DNA of 64,000 nucleotides from Prochlorococcus sp. AG-409-L18 (lineage in GTDB: Bacteria; Cyanobacteriota; Cyanobacteriia; PCC-6307; Cyanobiaceae), in NCBI GenBank assembly GCA_003215535.1, contig QCKG01000005.1, forward strand, positions 1 to 64,000. Reading direction: 5' to 3'. The notes under the pieces are model-generated. The model was not told the origin of the DNA and ran no database searches. It worked only from the letters and a program-made list of their open reading frames with translations. The position numbers were made by a program, and so were the translations under genes. This document shows positions 29,602-39,017 of this stretch, in pieces (positions within the stretch are counted from its first letter, which is position 1; the number at the start of each line of letters is the position of its first letter).

Positions 29602-29886
29602 ATGGCCTCAGGCGAATTCTCCAATTCAGCTGGTATAGCTCTCTCTCCGAGGGAGATGGAGATTATTGAGTTGGTTGCAGATGGTCTGACTAATCAAGAG
29701 ATTGCTGAGCGACTAACTATCAGCAAGAGAACTGTTGATAACCATGTAAGCAACATGTTTACAAAGACAGCCTCAAAAAATCGTGTAGCTCTTTTGAATT
29801 GGGCTATGGATCATGGGAAGATTTGTCGCGACGGATTTAATTGTTGTTCATTGCCTGACTGCGACTCCGATTCCGATTCTTTCTAG
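29602..29886 (+). CDS. Small LuxR-type regulator, PedR-like
   Basis: This 94-residue protein is almost entirely a LuxR-type helix-turn-helix (LSPREMEIIELVADGLTNQEIAERLTISKRTVDNHVSNMF). It lacks a receiver domain. From memory the size and sequence fit PedR of cyanobacteria, a regulator that senses photosynthetic electron flow through thioredoxin. The CC in FNCCSLPDC near the end could be the redox-active part. An upstream TTG (29587) is possible, but AGGGAG lies just before ATG 29602. The acidic end DSDSDSDSF overlaps the convergent CYTH gene by 50 bp. Confidence 0.82.
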   Translation: MASGEFSNSAGIALSPREMEIIELVADGLTNQEIAERLTISKRTVDNHVSNMFTKTASKNRVALLNWAMDHGKICRDGFNCCSLPDCDSDSDSF

Positions 29887-30631
29887 GGAAATTTCTTACT
29901 GAGACTCGACTTGGTTCAGGGAGGCTCATCAAAGAACAATCTATTGATTGAAGATCAAATAGCTCTGCATAAGCTATACAAGCTTCTCTTTCTCCGCATA
30001 CGTAACGAAGGATTCCGTCTTTGTCGTATAACCCATACAAAGCCAGCCTTCCTGCAGTTGCTACTGCATAAGCGGGCGACACAAGGCCGACCGGAATATA
30101 AAGAGAATCTAAAGGAGAGAGGCCCTTTCCCGCTAGAGGGCCCCAGTAAATTGATTTTTTTATAGACCTTGATGAGTAAGGAGTTTGCGCTAAGGCAGCA
30201 TTACTCCATTGGTATTCTCCTGTCACTTCTTTTGCGCACCAGGTTGGGAGTTCTATTGGTGTGACTTCTGAGGCAAGTTCTACTTCCGCTATGACTAGAG
30301 GTGAATTTGCTCCATGAAAGCAATCAATTACCCATTCTCCACCTGGAAGATCCAAGAAATAGCGTGTTTTGGTGACCTTATTGCTGATAAGTTTCCATAT
30401 GGTTTTCGCTTCAGTTAAGGGAATCAAATATTCAAATTCATTATTAGAAAATCCATTCGTTGAGTTTTTCAGAGTTAGCCAAGCTTTTTTGTTGGCAAGG
30501 ATCCTTATCCTTACTGTCCAATCTTTTGCATTGCTCGCAAGATAACCTTGTTGCAATTCTTGAGAGTCAATAGTATTTCTTCGCCAATTTTCTCCTCTTA
30601 CTAGGAATCGCCTTTCTATTTCAAGGGCCAT
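29837..30631 (-). CDS. CYTH-domain protein (triphosphate tunnel fold) with a C-terminal extension
   Basis: Residues 1 to about 165 form a CYTH domain: EIERRFLV at the start (the ExExK-type metal site), VRIRI, LTLKN, EFEYLIP, ERF-like TRYFLDL and VIAEVEL. Such proteins hydrolyse inorganic triphosphate or cyclise ATP; for a stand-alone bacterial CYTH the triphosphatase role is more likely. About 95 more residues follow, with a separate-looking module GRLALYGLYDKDGILRYVCGEREACIAYAELF and an Arg/Asn-rich tail. The gene lies 4 bp after nadK on the same strand. The tail overlaps the PedR-like gene by 50 bp. Confidence 0.82.
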   Translation of the reverse strand: MALEIERRFLVRGENWRRNTIDSQELQQGYLASNAKDWTVRIRILANKKAWLTLKNSTNGFSNNEFEYLIPLTEAKTIWKLISNKVTKTRYFLDLPGGEWVIDCFHGANSPLVIAEVELASEVTPIELPTWCAKEVTGEYQWSNAALAQTPYSSRSIKKSIYWGPLAGKGLSPLDSLYIPVGLVSPAYAVATAGRLALYGLYDKDGILRYVCGEREACIAYAELFDLQSIDCSLMSLPEPSRVSVRNFPRKNRNRSRSQAMNNN

Positions 30632-30635
30632 GGAA

Positions 30636-31583
30636 TTAATTATCGCTTTGGGACTTTTTTTTGTTAATTAGGCTCCCAGCCCAATGCAGCTTCTGAGTCA
30701 GTGTTCTGTAATAGGAAGGACTTTGCTCTAGAACAACCATCAGGGCATGTTGACGAGCGCGTTGAACGACGCAGCTTTCTCCAGGCTCAAGAAGAGCTCC
30801 ACTCGATCCGTCTTGCCATAATTTGACTCTTCGGGTTCTATCCCCAATAGATTTAATTACTAGCCTGGATGCTGGAGGTACAACTATTGGGCGGCTAGAT
30901 AAGCTCATGGGACAGATTGGGCCAACAATGATTGCTTCTATGCCTGGATGGAGGATGGGGCCTCCAGCTGCCATTGCGTATGCAGTTGAGCCTGTTGGTG
31001 TAGATAAGATCAGTCCGTCCCCCTTGTATTGATCAACGGTTTCTCCATCAATTTCTAATTCGAGGGTGCAGGTGGGAGAGACTTCATCTCGATATGAGCG
31101 GAAATAGAAATCATTGAAAGCCAATAAAGTATTTGTAATTGACCTAGATTTTTCCTTTTCTATTTGTTTGATTTCTTTCTTATTGGTGGCTTTTGCTAGT
31201 GATGCCTTAAGCATCATTCTGCGTTCAATTGCAAAACGATCTTCCCTTAATCTGGTCCAAAGCTTTTCGGTAGTGAGTAGATGATGATCATGAGTTAAAA
31301 ATCCAAGATTACCTCCTACGTTAAAACTAAGGATTGGAACATTATGTTCAGCAAGATGTCTCGCAGCTCTAAGTACTGTGCCATCTCCTCCAAGTACAAT
31401 GGCTAAATCTGGAAGGGCTTTAGAAATTGAGAAAAGGCTGGGGAATGGATTTTCGTCAAGACCACTTTTTGCAGCAATAACTTCTATGCCATTTTTTTGA
31501 AGCTGACTTACGCATGAATATGCTTCACTTTCTGCATTATTACTATCTGCACGATAAACAACCCAGACCAGACTTAGACGCAT
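30636..31583 (-). CDS. nadK: NAD kinase
   Basis: NadK phosphorylates NAD to NADP. The 315-residue protein has the GGDGT motif in [15 protein letters not shown], the [11 protein letters not shown] block and the nucleotide-binding [17 protein letters not shown]. An insertion rich in Lys and Glu ([16 protein letters not shown]) sits around residue 140 and looks surface-exposed. It is 10 bp downstream of ndhE and 4 bp upstream of the CYTH gene, so it is likely part of the ndh operon's long transcript. Cyanobacteria often carry two NAD kinases; this one cannot be assigned to a subtype. Confidence 0.93.
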   Translation of the reverse strand: MRLSLVWVVYRADSNNAESEAYSCVSQLQKNGIEVIAAKSGLDENPFPSLFSISKALPDLAIVLGGDGTVLRAARHLAEHNVPILSFNVGGNLGFLTHDHHLLTTEKLWTRLREDRFAIERRMMLKASLAKATNKKEIKQIEKEKSRSITNTLLAFNDFYFRSYRDEVSPTCTLELEIDGETVDQYKGDGLILSTPTGSTAYAMAAGGPILHPGIEAIIVGPICPMSLSSRPIVVPPASRLVIKSIGDRTRRVKLWQDGSSGALLEPGESCVVQRARQHALMVVLEQSPSYYRTLTQKLHWAGSLINKKKSQSDN

Positions 31584-31593
31584 ATTGTTTTTC

Positions 31594-31923
31594 CTACCAA
31601 CGCAGTAAATTAAAGCTTTCCATATCGACAGTTATCATATTACGATAAAGTGAAAGAAGAATTGCAAGCCCTACAGCTGCCTCTGCTGCTGCAACTGTTA
31701 TTACAAATACAGCGAATACTTGTCCCCTAATTAAATCTCCATCTAAAAATGACGAAAATGCCATAAGATTTATATTTACTGCATTGAGCATTAGTTCAAT
31801 GCTCATCAAAACACGTACGGCATTTCGACTATTGATCAGTCCCCATACACCTATACAGAAAAGTAAGGAAGCGAGTGTTAAATAAGCCTGAAGAGGAATT
31901 GGATCTATTGGTGAATTTAACAT
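31594..31923 (-). CDS. ndhE: NAD(P)H-quinone oxidoreductase subunit 4L
   Basis: NdhE (NuoK type) is a small membrane subunit of NDH-1. The 109-residue protein has three membrane helices and the conserved acid-containing block [19 protein letters not shown], then [16 protein letters not shown]. It is the fourth gene of the ndhA-I-G-E operon, 39 bp after ndhG. Confidence 0.95.
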   Translation of the reverse strand: MLNSPIDPIPLQAYLTLASLLFCIGVWGLINSRNAVRVLMSIELMLNAVNINLMAFSSFLDGDLIRGQVFAVFVITVAAAEAAVGLAILLSLYRNMITVDMESFNLLRW

Positions 31924-31962
31924 TAGATTTTTAAGAAGAAAGTGTTAGAGAGTTGGGAATAA

Positions 31963-32565
31963 CTAAGGAGATGTTTTATCAATAAGAAGAGGCTCTTTCC
32001 CGTTTTCTATTATGGGAAGGTCTATTGCCTTTTCGGTGTCTAGATCTTGAATAAGCACGTCTCTTCTGGCTAAAACAATTGCGCCAATCATTGCCATTAA
32101 TAAAAGAACTGAGGCAAGTTCAAAAGGCAAAAGATAATCAGTAAACAGATGCTCCCCGATTCTCTCTGTAGCATCTTCTCCAATGGCTTTAGGTCCTGGA
32201 AGATTCCAGGGTGTTGTGAAATCAACTCGAATTAAGAGACTAAGTAAGCCTAAGCAGATAGCTCCAGAAAGTATTTTTCTAAGTTGTAAACCCTTTATCG
32301 GCTTTAGTTCTTCTTTTTTGTTAACTAACATAATTGCAAAGAGAATTAAGACGTTAACGGCTCCTACATATACCAAGACCTGAGCAGCTGCAACGAAGCT
32401 GGCATTTAGTAGTAAGTAAAGACCTGCAACGGCCATGAAAACACCACCAAGCAGGAATGCTGAATAGACAATGTTAGTTAGTAAAACGACTCCAATGCTG
32501 CCAAGTACCACTACAGCTCCTAAAATCAAAAAGCAAATCAACTCAGTAGAAGCAGCGATTGTCAT
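31963..32565 (-). CDS. ndhG: NAD(P)H-quinone oxidoreductase subunit 6
   Basis: NdhG (NuoJ type) is a membrane subunit of NDH-1. The 200-residue protein shows five hydrophobic helices, with the typical NIVYSAFLLGGVFMAVAGLY and VLVYVGAVNVLILFAIMLVN. A hydrophilic C-terminal tail follows LARRDVL. Its ATG overlaps the ndhI stop by one base (TAATG), so these are translated in step. Confidence 0.95.
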   Translation of the reverse strand: MTIAASTELICFLILGAVVVLGSIGVVLLTNIVYSAFLLGGVFMAVAGLYLLLNASFVAAAQVLVYVGAVNVLILFAIMLVNKKEELKPIKGLQLRKILSGAICLGLLSLLIRVDFTTPWNLPGPKAIGEDATERIGEHLFTDYLLPFELASVLLLMAMIGAIVLARRDVLIQDLDTEKAIDLPIIENGKEPLLIDKTSP

Positions 32566-33212
32566 TAGTCTTTCTTCTCAAGGGAAACGGATTCATTTGT
32601 TCTTTCAGAGGACTCCTGTGGTCTTGAATTTTGATTTAACCACTCAAGCATCTCCGAAGGAAGTTTTCCTGCCCTGGGTTCTTCAGCAGGGATTCCATGA
32701 GGTTCTATAACGCCTTGTGGTAAGTATCCAAGTTCGCGTAAAGGTTCTATTGAAGGATCAGTTGTTACGCTCGTTGGGAGTCGCCCTAGAGCTACATTGT
32801 CGAAGTTCAGACTATGTCGGTCGAAAGTTGAAAGCTCATATTCTTCTGTCATAGAAAGACAGTTGGTAGGGCAATACTCGACGCAATTCCCGCAAAAAAT
32901 ACATACTCCAAAGTCAATTGAGTAATTTCGAAGTTCTTTTTTCTTCGTTTCTTTATTCATTACCCAATCAACTACGGGAAGATTGATTGGACAAACCCTT
33001 ACACAGACTTCACAAGCAATGCATTTGTCAAATTCGTAGTGGATTCTGCCGCGATAACGTTCTGAAGGAATGAGCTTTTCATATGGGTATTGAACGGTGA
33101 CTGGACGCCTCCCCATATGGTCAAAAGTTACCGAGAGACCCTGAAATAAGTAATTTGCTGCATCGACTGCATCACGAGTGTAGTCGGCTACTTTCTTGAG
33201 AAACCCGAACAT
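32565..33212 (-). CDS. ndhI: NAD(P)H-quinone oxidoreductase subunit I
   Basis: NdhI carries two [4Fe-4S] clusters that pass electrons towards quinone. Two ferredoxin motifs are visible: [16 protein letters not shown] and [14 protein letters not shown]. The N-terminal [18 protein letters not shown] is also conserved. The 215-residue length fits the cyanobacterial form, with a Ser/Glu-rich tail. It is 116 bp downstream of ndhA, and that gap carries a hairpin. Confidence 0.96.
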   Translation of the reverse strand: MFGFLKKVADYTRDAVDAANYLFQGLSVTFDHMGRRPVTVQYPYEKLIPSERYRGRIHYEFDKCIACEVCVRVCPINLPVVDWVMNKETKKKELRNYSIDFGVCIFCGNCVEYCPTNCLSMTEEYELSTFDRHSLNFDNVALGRLPTSVTTDPSIEPLRELGYLPQGVIEPHGIPAEEPRAGKLPSEMLEWLNQNSRPQESSERTNESVSLEKKD

Positions 33213-33253
33213 TAGAAAGGAGCTGCCTTAGGGAAATGGGTCACTAGATCAAT

Positions 33254-33279
33254 CTTACAAGCTTTTTGAAAGCTGTAAG
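33254..33279. other. Hairpin between ndhA and ndhI
   Basis: CTTAC (33254-33258) plus AGCTTT pairs with AAAGCT plus GTAAG (ending 33279), 11 bp with one bulged A and a 3-base loop. On the transcribed minus strand it is not followed by a T run, so it looks more like an RNA-processing or stability site than a full terminator. Confidence 0.6.
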
Positions 33280-33328
33280 TAAAACTACCCAGGATTGAAC
33301 TTTGTGCGCTATGCATGTGTTGGTGTTC

Positions 33329-34489
33329 TCAACCTCCAAAAGCAATAGGGAAAGCAAGTTTGAGCGCCGCTGTGAAAAGCAAATTAACTAGTGATATTGG
33401 TAATAAAAACTTCCAGCCTAAATCTAAAAGCTGATCAATTCGCACTCTGGGGGTTGTCCAACGTAGAAGAATCGCTAAGAAAACCAATAGATAAGCTTTT
33501 AGTACTGTCATGCCAATACCAATTGACCCTGCGCAAACTTGGACAATTGGAGAGCTGATAGGTTCTCCGATCCATTCAGCAAACCATTCAATAGGGATTG
33601 GGAATCCCCAACCTCCAAGATAGAGAACTGATACTAATAAGGCTGAAAGGACAAGGTTGATATAACTACCAAGGTAAAAGAGAGCAAACTTCATTCCTGC
33701 GTACTCAGTTTGATATCCCGCTACAAGTTCTTCTTCAGCCTCAGGTAGATCAAAAGGTAATCTTTCGCATTCTGCTAGTGCACAAATCCAAAAAATTAGA
33801 AAACCAATTGGTTGTCGCCATATATTCCAGCTTAATAAGCCAGCAGAATTTTGTTGCTCGACAATATCCACTGTACTTAGAGAATTGCTCATCATCACTA
33901 CTGCTAGGACGGCTAAAGCCAGAGGAATTTCGTAACTGATTGATTGAGCCGCGGCTCTTAGTCCCCCCAGTAGGGAGTATTTGTTATTTGAAGCGTATCC
34001 ACTCATTAAAAGTCCTATTGGTTGGATGCTACTAAGTGCGATCCAGAGAAAAATTCCAATTCCAACATTGCTTATCAACAAATTTTGCCCGAATGGAACT
34101 ATTAACCAAGAGAGAATTACTGGAACAAGTACAAGTACTGGCCCAAGAGTGAAAAGTAATCCATCAGCTTTTGCAGGAATGATGTCTTCTTTGACAAGTA
34201 ATTTGAGACCATCTGCCATTGGCTGCAGTATGCCTAGTGCACCTGCATACTCAGGCCCAATTCTTTGTTGGGCAGCTGCAGAAATCTTTCTTTCCAACCA
34301 AACTGTCACCAGTACTCCAATAATGGCCGCTATAAGTACTAAGAACATTGGCAAAGGCAGCCAAAGGATGTGAGCCAGCTCAGGAGATACTCCTAAATCC
34401 TGAAGGAATTCGTTGAAGCTCAGCTCTATATCTATGCCTGGACTAACCAAAGCTAAATGAGCTGTGAAAGGGTTAGGCAGCATTTTCAT
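33329..34489 (-). CDS. ndhA: NAD(P)H-quinone oxidoreductase subunit 1
   Basis: NdhA (NuoH type) lies at the junction of the membrane and peripheral arms, near the quinone site. The 386-residue protein has about eight membrane helices and the blocks [56 protein letters not shown] and [19 protein letters not shown]. It is the first gene of the ndhA-I-G-E operon and lies 18 bp after gltA on the same strand, so gltA may share the transcript. Confidence 0.96.
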   Translation of the reverse strand: MKMLPNPFTAHLALVSPGIDIELSFNEFLQDLGVSPELAHILWLPLPMFLVLIAAIIGVLVTVWLERKISAAAQQRIGPEYAGALGILQPMADGLKLLVKEDIIPAKADGLLFTLGPVLVLVPVILSWLIVPFGQNLLISNVGIGIFLWIALSSIQPIGLLMSGYASNNKYSLLGGLRAAAQSISYEIPLALAVLAVVMMSNSLSTVDIVEQQNSAGLLSWNIWRQPIGFLIFWICALAECERLPFDLPEAEEELVAGYQTEYAGMKFALFYLGSYINLVLSALLVSVLYLGGWGFPIPIEWFAEWIGEPISSPIVQVCAGSIGIGMTVLKAYLLVFLAILLRWTTPRVRIDQLLDLGWKFLLPISLVNLLFTAALKLAFPIAFGG

Positions 34490-34507
34490 CGATTAGATAA
34501 ATTCAAC

Positions 34508-35653
34508 TTAGTTGTTTCTTGTCTGATTGCGCTCTTCGGGAGGCATCCATCTACGGGCTTGAACCCCTGTATAAATTTGCGAGGGTCTGAAGATACGGTT
34601 TGCACCTAGTTGTTCTCGCCAATGAGCCAGCCACCCTGCAACACGTGATATTGCGAAAACTGGTGTAAAAAGGTCTCTAGGAATCCCTAATTTTCTATAA
34701 ACCAAGCCTGAATAAAAATCGACATTAGGAAAAATTCCTTTTGGTCCTAAACGATGAGTAGCTTCATTCTCTAAAGCTTTGGCAACTTCATACATTTCGT
34801 CTTTGCCAAACCTTGCGAATAACTCTTCAGCTAGTTCTTGAAGAATTGAAGCACGAGGATCTTTCACTCTGTATTCCCTATGTCCAAAGCCCATTACCTT
34901 GAGTTTATTTGCGATAGCTTTATCAAGGTAAACGCCAGCTTTCTCAGGGCTTCCTATCTCTTCCAGCATTGCAAGAACGTCTTCGTTGGCTCCTCCATGA
35001 AGGGGACCGGCCAGTGTACCCACTGCAGAGGCAACAACAGCATATGGGTCAGTGAGGGTGCTAGCAGTTACACGGGCACTAAAAGTGCTTGCGTTGAGAC
35101 TATGTTCAGCGTGCAGAATTAGGCATCGATCAAAGATTCTGGAAGCAAGGGGGTCTTGTTCTTTTTCAGTCAACATATAAAGGAAGTTTGCTGAATAGGC
35201 CAGATCATCTCTTGGCTGAATGGGATCTTGGCCTTTCCGAATGAGCTGAAAGGCTGCAACCATTGTTGGAATTTTGGCAATTAGTCTGACTACAGCGTCA
35301 TAGATGTATTGAGGGTTATCAATTGCTCGTCTTGAGTAAAAGAGTCCTAGTGAGGCTGCGCAGGATTGAAGGGCATCCATGGGATGCCCTGAAGCTGGGA
35401 AGCATTTCATCATGTCCCGAACACGGAAGCTAACCCTGCGATGCATTTGGACTTCAGCTTCAAAATCTCTAAGTTGTTGAGGACTTGGTAAATCGCCCCA
35501 GATCAAGAGATAAGTTGTTTCTAAAAAACTGCTTTGAGAAGCTAATTCACCTATTGGGTAACCGCGATATGTCAGGTTCCCTTGTAAACCATCAATATCG
35601 CAGATAGCTGATTGTGTGACTGGAACTCCTTCAAGCCCTGGACGCAAAGTCAT
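34508..35653 (-). CDS. gltA: Citrate synthase
   Basis: GltA condenses oxaloacetate and acetyl-CoA to citrate and supplies carbon for 2-oxoglutarate. The 381-residue protein has the catalytic and substrate-binding stretches ILHAEHSLNASTF, AGPLHGGANEDV and GFGHREYRVKDPRA. Length and motifs match the shorter bacterial form without the N-terminal extension of E. coli GltA. ATG 35653 is unambiguous. The 630-bp region upstream is the largest gap in the window and must hold its promoter. Confidence 0.95.
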   Translation of the reverse strand: MTLRPGLEGVPVTQSAICDIDGLQGNLTYRGYPIGELASQSSFLETTYLLIWGDLPSPQQLRDFEAEVQMHRRVSFRVRDMMKCFPASGHPMDALQSCAASLGLFYSRRAIDNPQYIYDAVVRLIAKIPTMVAAFQLIRKGQDPIQPRDDLAYSANFLYMLTEKEQDPLASRIFDRCLILHAEHSLNASTFSARVTASTLTDPYAVVASAVGTLAGPLHGGANEDVLAMLEEIGSPEKAGVYLDKAIANKLKVMGFGHREYRVKDPRASILQELAEELFARFGKDEMYEVAKALENEATHRLGPKGIFPNVDFYSGLVYRKLGIPRDLFTPVFAISRVAGWLAHWREQLGANRIFRPSQIYTGVQARRWMPPEERNQTRNN

Positions 35654-35779
35654 GCCACTGTGGTTTTGCTGGGATTGTATGGCTTGCTCCTTAAGGACTT
35701 CATTTGAGAAAACAATGCATCACGTATAGGGAATTTGGCAAGAAATATTTTGTTCTTAGTAAAGAAATTAGTTTTCTTT

Positions 35780-35908
35780 ATGGAGGATGAGCTTTTCGAC
35801 TTCTTTTGTCAGTTGAAGGTGGCTTTGAGGCATGGCGATAAGAATAGAGGTCAGTTTAGTCAGATTCAATTCATTACTCAATATGCTCTTCCCCCTACTA
35901 AACCTTAA
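35780..35908 (+). CDS. Possible small protein of 42 residues (weak)
   Basis: ATG 35780 opens a frame to TAA 35906-35908 whose product begins MEDELFDFFCQLKVALRHGD. The composition is plausible for a protein, but there is no good ribosome-binding site and I know no family. It may be chance in AT-rich DNA. Confidence 0.2.
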   Translation: MEDELFDFFCQLKVALRHGDKNRGQFSQIQFITQYALPPTKP

Positions 35909-36141
35909 ATTAAGGGCACTAAGTCACTTGCCTTATTGAAAATTATTTTTCTTGTTTCGTTTGGATGATGAAACTACATAAATAGATTCTTTATTTGACT
36001 AGTCTTTATTGATTTACTATTGAATAGATTGTTGGCTTCAAAGGCTAGAGTTCTAATCTTCTTGAAATTATTATGGTTTCTTAAATACCTTTTTTAGTAT
36101 TAATCGTTTTAAAGAATAATTTTTCTTTAATCCATTGCGTG

Positions 36142-36161
36142 TTAGTAGAACATTCTACTAA
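36142..36161. repeat. Near-perfect 20-bp palindrome upstream of the rhodanese gene
   Basis: TTAGTAGAA (36142-36150) and TTCTACTAA (36153-36161) are exact complements separated by CA. The short spacer and dyad shape resemble a repressor operator rather than a terminator. It lies about 120 bp before the rhodanese ATG. Confidence 0.7.
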
Positions 36162-36283
36162 GTTTGGACTACCAGGAAGATTGAGTTGGGAAGTCCTATA
36201 CAATTAGTATTGACGACTAGCTGGTTTAAATTGCACCATGCTAGTTAAGCTTGCTGATCCCACCTATTCATCACGATTGATTT

Positions 36284-36637
36284 ATGCAGCAAAAAAGTCC
36301 CCACTCAATTTCAGCTAAGGATCTTTATAATTGGTTAAATAATCAATCTGAACAACCTGTTTTGGTTGATGTGCGTGAAGACCAGGAGCTGGAAATTGCA
36401 CCATTCCCAGGCCCTGTAGTCCACTTACCTCTAAGTCAGGCAGCAATATGGACGAAAAGTTTTTCCAGGCGATTTACAACTGATAAACCAGTTGTAGTTG
36501 TGTGTCATGCAGGGGTAAGAAGTTGGGATTTTGGGATGTGGCTGGTAGAACAAGCTTGGGGTTTTGAAGTATGGAATTTGGAGGGGGGAATTGATGCTTG
36601 GAGTAGGAATGTGGATGCATCTGTTCCACTTTATTGA
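36284..36637 (+). CDS. Rhodanese-like sulfurtransferase
   Basis: This 117-residue single rhodanese domain has the Cys active loop CHAGVRS (after VVVV), the VDVRED block near residue 30 and NLEGGIDAWS. It should transfer sulfur or act on thiols in the cytosol; no partner is implied by position. The single-domain length is normal. It precedes hrcA by 79 bp on the same strand. A possible operator palindrome lies upstream. Confidence 0.9.
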   Translation: MQQKSPHSISAKDLYNWLNNQSEQPVLVDVREDQELEIAPFPGPVVHLPLSQAAIWTKSFSRRFTTDKPVVVVCHAGVRSWDFGMWLVEQAWGFEVWNLEGGIDAWSRNVDASVPLY

Positions 36638-36716
36638 ATAGGAATAAAGGAATTCTTTACACACTTGTGAGACTTTTGATAACCCCTCGTACGATTTCTT
36701 TGTCTTTATAGATCCA

Positions 36717-37718
36717 TTGGAGAAACTGTCCGCCAGACAGCAACATATTTTGCAAGCCACGGTGAACCATTATGTGGACACCATGGAACCTGTTGGCAGC
36801 AAAACTCTTGTTCAGCGTTTTGGCTTGCAAGCGAGCTCTTCTACAGTTCGTTCTGCTATGGGGGCTTTGGAATTAAGAGGATTTCTTACTCAGCCTCATC
36901 CTTCATCAGGCCGAGTCCCTAGTCCTCAGGGGTATCGTCATTATGTTGACTGGTTGTTGCCACCCCCGGGAGCCAGTGCTCATCATCTTGAGAGTGAATT
37001 AACCAATTTGAGCCTCAGATGGGCGGCGTTTGACGATCTTTTGTGGCAGCTTGCTAGACGTTTAACTGATTTCACAGGGTTGATGAGCTTAATTACAAGA
37101 CCTTTCCCTAAAGAACCCACTCTTCAGGAATTGCGGTTAGTTCAAAGCGATGGAAGGTTGTTAGTCATGCTTGTTGAAAGCTCTAATCAAGTCAGTCATC
37201 TCAATGTGCGATTACCTGTAGGTGCTGAGTGTGAGGTGGACGCTATTGAGGCTTGGACTCGCGAGCAACTTGGACAATCTGGGGATGGCAGTTTGAATTG
37301 GTCTTGTCTCCCATCTCATTTGCATATCAGTGGATCGGTTCTGAGGGAAGCTATTCAAAGCCATCGACAATCACAGGGTGCGAGTGATGGAGATGCAGTT
37401 TTTCATGGCATGTCACGCTTAGTAGCTGAACCTGAATTTAGAAACAGCAGTAGCCTGAGGCCTCTAATGGAACTAATGGATAGCCAGCCAGTCGCAGTGG
37501 TACCTAAAGGGCCAAATGAAGTTAGGAGTGTTGTATGGATAGGCGAAGAACATCCAAATGTTGCATTGGCTGATTGTTCCGTTGTTCAGGCTTCATATGG
37601 AAGCGTTAACAAAGGTGTAGGGCAAGTTGCATTAGTGGGTCCGATGCGCATGGCATATGCAACCGCGGTAGCGGCTGTACATAGTGTTGCTCATCATTTA
37701 GATAGGATTTTGCGTTAA
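36717..37718 (+). CDS. hrcA: Heat-shock repressor HrcA
   Basis: HrcA represses groESL and related chaperone genes through the CIRCE inverted repeat. The 333-residue protein begins with the winged-helix block LSARQQHILQATVNHYVDTMEPVGSKTL, then STVRSAMGALELRGFLTQPHPSSGRVPS, a hallmark. The central and C-terminal dimerisation parts (GPMRMAYATAVAAVHSVAHHL) also fit. The start is TTG 36717. No CIRCE sequence was seen next to the gene itself, so autoregulation is not supported here. It converges on trpB with an 8-bp gap. Confidence 0.93.
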   Translation: MEKLSARQQHILQATVNHYVDTMEPVGSKTLVQRFGLQASSSTVRSAMGALELRGFLTQPHPSSGRVPSPQGYRHYVDWLLPPPGASAHHLESELTNLSLRWAAFDDLLWQLARRLTDFTGLMSLITRPFPKEPTLQELRLVQSDGRLLVMLVESSNQVSHLNVRLPVGAECEVDAIEAWTREQLGQSGDGSLNWSCLPSHLHISGSVLREAIQSHRQSQGASDGDAVFHGMSRLVAEPEFRNSSSLRPLMELMDSQPVAVVPKGPNEVRSVVWIGEEHPNVALADCSVVQASYGSVNKGVGQVALVGPMRMAYATAVAAVHSVAHHLDRILR

Positions 37719-37726
37719 AGAGTTGC

Positions 37727-38998
37727 TCATATTTGTGCAAGTTTTTCTGCAACTGTGTTTACGTCTTTATCTCCTCGCCCTGAACAATTAATTATGACTT
37801 CTGTTCCAGGGGCAAGAGTTGGGCAAAGATTTTGTAGCCATGCAAAAGCATGCGCTGTTTCAAGAGCAGGAATAATACCTTCAAGTTCGCTAACTAATTG
37901 GAGGGCAGTCAGAGCTTCTTGATCAGTTACAGCTACATATTCTGCCCTCCCTATTTCACGCAAATAGCTATGTTCAGGTCCAACTCCTGGGTAGTCTAAT
38001 CCAGCGCTGATGGAATGTGCCTCTAATACTTGCCCGTCTGAATCTTGCAGTAAAAGACTCATCGCCCCATGTAGAACCCCTACTCGTCCTTCGGTAATTG
38101 TTGCAGCATGTCGATTTGTATGTACCCCATCACCAGCAGCTTCTACACCAATCATTCTGACTGAGGTGTCTTGAATGAATGAATGAAAGAGCCCCATTGC
38201 ATTCGAGCCTCCCCCTACACATGCCAAAAGGACATCAGGAAGCCTGCCAAAATATTCTTTGCATTGTTGGCGAGTCTCCTCCCCAATTACTGCATGAAAG
38301 TCCCTTACTAGCATCGGATAAGGGTGAGGACCTGCTACAGAACCAAGTATGTAGTGCGTGTCTTCGACGTTTGTAACCCAATCACGTATAGCTTCACTAG
38401 TTGCGTCTTTGAGAGTGGATGTTCCTGTAGTGACTGGATTAACTTTTGCTCCGAGTAATTTCATGCGGAATACATTCAGAGCTTGTCGCTTCATGTCCTC
38501 AGCACCCATGTAAATAACACATTCGAGACCAAAGCGTGCACAAACGGTTGCTGTCGCTACACCATGTTGGCCGGCCCCTGTTTCGGCAATTATTCGTTTC
38601 TTTCCCATTCGAATGGCCAATAGAGCTTGGCCAAGAGCATTGTTGATTTTGTGTGCTCCTGTGTGGTTTAAATCTTCGCGCTTAAGCCAAATTCTTGGAC
38701 CTCCCTCAGGACGGCTGTAATGACTTGTGAGCCGTTTGGCTTCATACAGAGGTGTCGCACGGCCAACATATGTATGTAATAACTTTTGGAGCTCATCGGT
38801 AAATGATTTATCTTTCCAAGCTGCTTCTGCTGCTTTCTCTAGTTCTTCTAGAGCTGGCATAAGAGTTTCTGGTACGTATTGCCCCCCATATATGCCGAAA
38901 CGACCATTGGCTGATGGACGTGCGCTGAGTGCTAAATCTGCATCCTTGGGATGGGAGGGAATGGGGCTTTTCACCTTGAAAGAGCAGAAGATATACAC
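37727..38998 (-). CDS. trpB: Tryptophan synthase beta subunit
   Basis: TrpB joins indole and serine to tryptophan. Pyridoxal-phosphate Lys is in [14 protein letters not shown], the phosphate loop is [10 protein letters not shown], and [18 protein letters not shown] and [14 protein letters not shown] are conserved. The 423-residue length includes about 30 residues before the family's usual start. The called start is GTG 38998; GTG 38974 would also serve. Start codons of trpB and the SUI1 gene are only 19 bp apart, so their promoters must overlap the opposite genes. No trpA lies nearby. Confidence 0.95.
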   Translation of the reverse strand: MYIFCSFKVKSPIPSHPKDADLALSARPSANGRFGIYGGQYVPETLMPALEELEKAAEAAWKDKSFTDELQKLLHTYVGRATPLYEAKRLTSHYSRPEGGPRIWLKREDLNHTGAHKINNALGQALLAIRMGKKRIIAETGAGQHGVATATVCARFGLECVIYMGAEDMKRQALNVFRMKLLGAKVNPVTTGTSTLKDATSEAIRDWVTNVEDTHYILGSVAGPHPYPMLVRDFHAVIGEETRQQCKEYFGRLPDVLLACVGGGSNAMGLFHSFIQDTSVRMIGVEAAGDGVHTNRHAATITEGRVGVLHGAMSLLLQDSDGQVLEAHSISAGLDYPGVGPEHSYLREIGRAEYVAVTDQEALTALQLVSELEGIIPALETAHAFAWLQNLCPTLAPGTEVIINCSGRGDKDVNTVAEKLAQI

Positions 38999-39017
38999 CA
39001 GCCTAGGAATTTGACCA

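Larger units (their letters stand above)
35654..36283. other. Largest intergenic gap (gltA-rhodanese), AT-rich
   Basis: The two flanking genes diverge, so promoters for both lie here. The sequence is AT-rich with many short homopolymers. It contains a 42-codon open frame (35780-35908) and a near-perfect 20-bp palindrome (36142-36161). A small RNA is possible in a gap this long in a compact genome, but I see no clear terminator hairpin with a T run. Confidence 0.5.

Noticed and set aside
33981-34373. Open frame of 130 codons opposite ndhA
   Set aside because: Shadow of a membrane-protein gene; composition reflects the complementary strand.
36142-36161. LexA (SOS) box or CIRCE element
   Set aside because: The dyad does not contain the AGTAC-type half-sites of cyanobacterial LexA, nor the TTAGCACTC half of CIRCE.
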